The position numbers were made by a program, and so were the translations under genes. The notes below the pieces were generated by a model, which worked only from the letters and a program-made list of their open reading frames with translations, had not been told where the DNA came from and made no database searches. From contig CAXBNI010000001.1 of NCBI GenBank assembly GCA_963977105.1, positions 186,001-250,000 of the forward strand: a stretch of 64,000 nt of DNA, given 5' to 3'. Position 1 is the stretch's first letter; each line of letters begins with the position of its first letter. The DNA comes from UBA2705 sp963977105. Its GTDB lineage: Bacteria; Pseudomonadota; Alphaproteobacteria; Micavibrionales; Micavibrionaceae. Positions 60,609 to 64,000 of the stretch are shown piece after piece.

Positions 60609-62030
60609 TTAATCTTTTGGTTTCACCATTTCGGCAGGCTTGATCCATTCTTTGAATTGCTCTTCGGTGAACGCTCCCATGGATAAGCCGGATTCTTTTA
60701 GTGTCAGGCCTTCCATATGCGCTTTTTTCGCAATTTTGGCGGCGCTATCATAACCTATATGTGGGTTAAGTGCGGTAACAAGCATTAATGAGCCATTGAG
60801 AAGTTCTTCAATGCGGTCATGGTTGGGCTCAATGCCTGCAACGCAGCGTTCTGAGAAACTGCGGCATGCGTCGGTCATCAGGCGAATAGCCTGCAAGACA
60901 TTGTAAACCATAACGGGTTTAAAGACGTTGAGTTCAAAATGACCATTAGAGCCTGCAATTGTCACGGCGGTATGGTTGCCCATTACCTGCGCGCAAACCA
61001 TTGTCATAGCTTCACATTGCGTTGGGTTTACTTTGCCGGGCATAATGGATGAGCCAGGCTCATTCGCGGGCAAAGATATTTCACCAATGCCACAGCGTGG
61101 GCCAGAGCCGAGAAGGCGAATGTCATTGGCAATTTTCATCATGGAAACGGCAAGCACATTTAATACGCCTGATAACTCAACAATTGCGTCATGCGCCGCG
61201 AGGGCTTCGAACTTGTTTTCAGCGGATGTGAAATCGATGCCGGTGATTTTTGCGGCATTAACTGCAAACTTGTCACCAAAACCTTTTTTAGAATTAATGC
61301 CTGTGCCAACAGCTGTGCCGCCTTGTGCAAGCTGCGTCATATGCGGATAAGTTGATTCTACGCGGCGGATGGCGTTTTGTATTTGCTGGGTGTAACCAGA
61401 GAACTCTTGGCCAAGCGTCAGCGGCGTGGCGTCTTGTAAATGTGTGCGTCCGATTTTTACGATATCTTTAAAGGCATTGCTTTTTTCTGCGAAAACCGAA
61501 TGCATGTGCTGCAAAGCTGGCAGCAATTCATGATGCACTTGTTCCATACAGGCAATATGCATCGCTGTTGGGAATGTATCATTTGATGATTGCCCCATAT
61601 TCACGTGGTCATTTGGGTGAACGGGGGTTTTTGTGCCCATTTCACCGCCGAGCATTTCAATCGCGCGGTTGGAAATAACTTCGTTAACATTCATGTTGCT
61701 TTGTGTGCCTGAGCCAGTCTGCCAGACGGAAAGCGGGAAATGGTCAGCTAAGCTGCCGTCAATGACTTCTTCTGCGGCATCAATAATGATGTTACCTATT
61801 TTTTCGTCTAAGACGCCAAGGGAGATATTCGTTAAAGCGGCAGCTTTTTTAACAATGCCAAGGGCGCGAATTAACGGCACAGGCATTTTCTCGTCACCAA
61901 TATCGAAATTCATCAATGAACGCTCTGTCTGCGCGCCCCAATAACGATCAGATGCGACGTTGATTTCGCCAAGAGAATCGCTCTCTGTGCGTGTAGTTGG
62001 CTGCATGTTGTTTTCTGCGGGGCTGCTCAT
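60609..62030 (-). CDS. fumC: Fumarate hydratase class II
   Basis: The TCA-cycle enzyme that interconverts fumarate and malate, 473 residues, oxygen-stable and iron-free. Conserved segments are QTGSGTQSNMNVNEVI, the HPNDHVNMGQSSND block, GRTHLQDATPLTLGQEF and the superfamily signature GSSIMPGKVNP with its catalytic serine. The first 18 residues are an extension before the usual start; GGAGATAAATATA before the ATG gives a ribosome site. Confidence 0.97.
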   Translation of the reverse strand: MSSPAENNMQPTTRTESDSLGEINVASDRYWGAQTERSLMNFDIGDEKMPVPLIRALGIVKKAAALTNISLGVLDEKIGNIIIDAAEEVIDGSLADHFPLSVWQTGSGTQSNMNVNEVISNRAIEMLGGEMGTKTPVHPNDHVNMGQSSNDTFPTAMHIACMEQVHHELLPALQHMHSVFAEKSNAFKDIVKIGRTHLQDATPLTLGQEFSGYTQQIQNAIRRVESTYPHMTQLAQGGTAVGTGINSKKGFGDKFAVNAAKITGIDFTSAENKFEALAAHDAIVELSGVLNVLAVSMMKIANDIRLLGSGPRCGIGEISLPANEPGSSIMPGKVNPTQCEAMTMVCAQVMGNHTAVTIAGSNGHFELNVFKPVMVYNVLQAIRLMTDACRSFSERCVAGIEPNHDRIEELLNGSLMLVTALNPHIGYDSAAKIAKKAHMEGLTLKESGLSMGAFTEEQFKEWIKPAEMVKPKD

Positions 62031-62206
62031 TATATTTATCTCCGTTCAATATTAACTGCTGCGATCATACTGAAAAACGGGAGGGGGGAAAAGGGCTGCG
62101 CCGTAAAAAACGACGCACACGCACAGTTTATAATGCATGGCTAAGGTGTTAATCATTCTGTAAAGTTTGTGCGCTATGATCTAAGCAGATAGTTAAGGGA
62201 TGTCTA

Positions 62207-62695
62207 ATGAAGGAAAAGTTTAATATTGTCGTATGCGGCAAGCCGCCGCGCACCGTGCTAGAGCAAGCGCATGATAAGTTGACGCGCATAGCTTTGACGC
62301 TGCTTGACCCTAAACATCCGCAGGCCTACAGCACTTGCTGTCATTCGCATACGGGGAAGAGCCTAAGGGAGCAGCCCGAAGACTTTAATGACACAGATGA
62401 AATTGTTTTACTTGGCGCAGGGGGCGTGATTGCACATTCGATTATTAAAGGCGATGGTGATGAAATAAAATCAGATACGCTCTGTGGGCGCGATGATTTG
62501 GGACTGGAGCTGAAAACAGATGGCGATAACCCGCATTATAAATTCACGCGTGTTGCAGGCGCGCAAACGTATGAATATATGAGCGTTGATTTTCGGGTGT
62601 CACTGAAAGAGTTCAAAGAGCATTATGTCGATAAAATACGCAGCACAATGTACGCTCAGCCAAACACGCAGGCAGATAACGATGTCGTGTCTTAA
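62207..62695 (+). CDS. Hypothetical protein, 162 aa
   Basis: Not recognised. A soluble protein, with an N-terminal region containing Cys and His residues (STCCHSHTGKS) that might bind metal, a glycine-rich turn (VLLGAGGVIAH), and a C-terminal beta-rich part with FTRVAGAQTYEYMSVDFRV. It starts after AAGGGATG, a usable ribosome site, and ends 18 bases before the convergent DUF465 gene. Function cannot be assigned. Confidence 0.68.
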   Translation: MKEKFNIVVCGKPPRTVLEQAHDKLTRIALTLLDPKHPQAYSTCCHSHTGKSLREQPEDFNDTDEIVLLGAGGVIAHSIIKGDGDEIKSDTLCGRDDLGLELKTDGDNPHYKFTRVAGAQTYEYMSVDFRVSLKEFKEHYVDKIRSTMYAQPNTQADNDVVS

Positions 62696-62713
62696 TTGCC
62701 GTGTTGCTTACAC

Positions 62714-62920
62714 TTAAGCAATAATATCTGGCAATAAACTACTGTCAATTTTTTGGATAATATCTTTCAGAACAAGCTTACGCTTTTTCATGCGTGCCAT
62801 CTGTAGGAAGTCAATCGGCTGAGTTTGTGAAAGACGTTCGATGATGTCATCAAGGTCTTTATGTTCGTGTTTCAGCTCTGCGAGTCTTTCGCGAAGGATT
62901 TCTTCTTCTTCAGGATCCAT
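62714..62920 (-). CDS. DUF465 (YdcH-like) small protein
   Basis: A 68-residue helical hairpin of the YdcH/DUF465 family. Typical features are the acidic N-terminus (MDPEEEEILRERLAEL), the HKDLDDIIERL helix, and the basic KKRKLVLKDII helix at the C-terminal end. The family is common in alphaproteobacteria; its role is unknown. Single gene, convergent with the 162-aa gene. Confidence 0.9.
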   Translation of the reverse strand: MDPEEEEILRERLAELKHEHKDLDDIIERLSQTQPIDFLQMARMKKRKLVLKDIIQKIDSSLLPDIIA

Positions 62921-63172
62921 AGTGTTCTTTACTAGTTTGATGTCATACGCAATTATAAATAATCTAAGCTATATTATCAAAAAAAATGCTTTTGCGGTAC
63001 TGTTTTTTTGTGCAGGCAGCAAACAAGGCGTTTTATATCTTAACAAAGGATGCTTTTCTGGGTTTTTATATTTTTCAAATGGCTATATCTTGCTAACATG
63101 TTACATTAAAGCAGTATTTCATTTGTATCCTGCATATACATCAATAGATTCATTCAAAGAAGATTAAGCACC

Positions 63173-64000
63173 ATGAGCAAGAAGAGAATAGGTATTTTAA
63201 CAAGTGGGGGCGATTGTGCGGGGCTAAATGCCGTTATTCGCGCTGTGGTGCACCGTGCGGATTTATTGGACTGGGAAGTCTATGGCATCATTAATGGCAC
63301 TGCAGGGCTAATGAAAGAGGACCCTGAATACCGCAAATTAGAATTAAAAGATTTTGATGGCAATATGCTGCGCCGTGGCGGTACGATTCTGGGGACGACA
63401 AATAAGGGCAATCCGTTTGCCTACCCAATGGCTGATGGGACGTTCAAAGACCGCAGCGATGAAATTATCGCAGGCGCAAAGAAATTAGGCCTCGAGGCCA
63501 TTATTGGTATTGGCGGCGATGGCAGCTTTGCTATATTGCAAAAGCTTGCGGCTAAGGGCGGCTTTAAATTAGTTGGTATTCCAAAAACAATTGATAATGA
63601 TATCGGTAAAACAGAAACATCGGTTGGTTTTGATACTGCTGTAGCTGTTGCAACCGAAGCGCTTGACCGATTGCAGCCAACTGCCGCGTCACATGACCGT
63701 GTGATGATTTTGGAAGTTATGGGGCGCGATGCGGGGCATATTGCGCTTTCTGCCGGCATTGCTGGTGGTGCAGATGTTATTCTGTTACCTGAAATTCCGT
63801 ATTCGATTGATGCGGTTGCCGCGAAGATCCAAAATGTAAAAGATAAAGGGCGTAACTTTGCCCTTGTGGTTATTTCAGAAGCTGTAAAAAAATCAGATGG
63901 CGGTAGTTCTAAGGTTGAGTACGCTGATGGCGAGCGCCGTTATGGTGGCATTGGTTATACAATTGGTGACGAAATAGCCAAGGCGACAGGTTTTGAAACA
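63173..64000 (+). CDS. pfkA: 6-phosphofructokinase (5' part; runs off the window)
   Basis: The first 276 codons are present; the gene continues past the right edge. It phosphorylates fructose 6-phosphate. Visible motifs are the nucleotide loop LTSGGDCAGLNAVIR, GGTILGT, the GGDGS loop, the catalytic PKTIDNDI with its Asp, and EVMGRDAGHIAL. Gly in GGDGS is typical of ATP-dependent enzymes, whereas Lys in PKTIDND is typical of PPi-dependent ones, placing it in the mixed group III. The ATG at 63173 gives the normal N-terminus; no shorter start is needed. The 252 bases upstream are AT-rich with no other gene. Confidence 0.93.
   Translation, partial: MSKKRIGILTSGGDCAGLNAVIRAVVHRADLLDWEVYGIINGTAGLMKEDPEYRKLELKDFDGNMLRRGGTILGTTNKGNPFAYPMADGTFKDRSDEIIAGAKKLGLEAIIGIGGDGSFAILQKLAAKGGFKLVGIPKTIDNDIGKTETSVGFDTAVAVATEALDRLQPTAASHDRVMILEVMGRDAGHIALSAGIAGGADVILLPEIPYSIDAVAAKIQNVKDKGRNFALVVISEAVKKSDGGSSKVEYADGERRYGGIGYTIGDEIAKATGFET

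Overview
The window looks like a piece of an alphaproteobacterial chromosome with moderate GC. The evidence is a ChpT-type histidine phosphotransferase, a phaCAB operon with divergent phaR, GckA-type glycerate kinase, ExoD, DUF2059 and DUF465/YdcH genes, and a membrane DnaJ next to galU. I cannot place it at genus level. I see no integrase, transposase, phage module, CRISPR array or rRNA. One tRNA gene (Lys, UUU) is present.

Layout. 0-6.4 kb: a very large repeat protein (DUF4116-like), a hypothetical gene, an MscS channel, and a minus-strand operon of tiny orphan genes that carries a decayed tandem duplication. 6.4-11.3 kb: Xaa-Pro aminopeptidase, membrane DnaJ, galU and phosphomannomutase (sugar nucleotide supply). 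11.3-14.9 kb: chpT followed by a stripped-down chemotaxis-type set (cheA without its CheW-like domain, cheY, cheR; no cheW or cheB). 15-21.8 kb: purH, exoD, dsbB, nitroreductase, glycerate kinase, gamma-glutamyltransferase, rpsU. 22-26.9 kb: a Clp-family ATPase with a decayed first ATPase domain and an HD-like protein, separated by a structured intergenic region. 27-31.4 kb: ssb, DUF2059, gyrA. 31.5-36.1 kb: a block of small orphan genes. 36.2-42.3 kb: carA, coaD, tRNA-Lys, a DEDDh exonuclease-like gene, two M48 metallopeptidases, cspA. 42.5-49.5 kb: a tandem degenerate GGDEF protein, DUF502, a cyclic-nucleotide-binding protein, AsmA. 49.5-53.3 kb: polyhydroxyalkanoate synthesis. 53.4-60.2 kb: an AmgK-like kinase and three paralogous coiled-coil proteins around aspC. 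60.4-64 kb: an RHH protein, fumC, a hypothetical gene, DUF465, and the start of pfkA, cut by the window end.

The best candidates for something undescribed are the three-member coiled-coil family (54.9-60.2 kb), the duplicated small-gene operon (5.25-6.4 kb), the tandem pseudo-GGDEF protein, the Clp-like ATPase with a dead first ring, and the reduced CheA system beside chpT. Many orphan genes share strong promoters of the form TTGACW-N17-TWWAAT, which argues that they are expressed rather than spurious. All calls come from reading the sequence; no database search was made.
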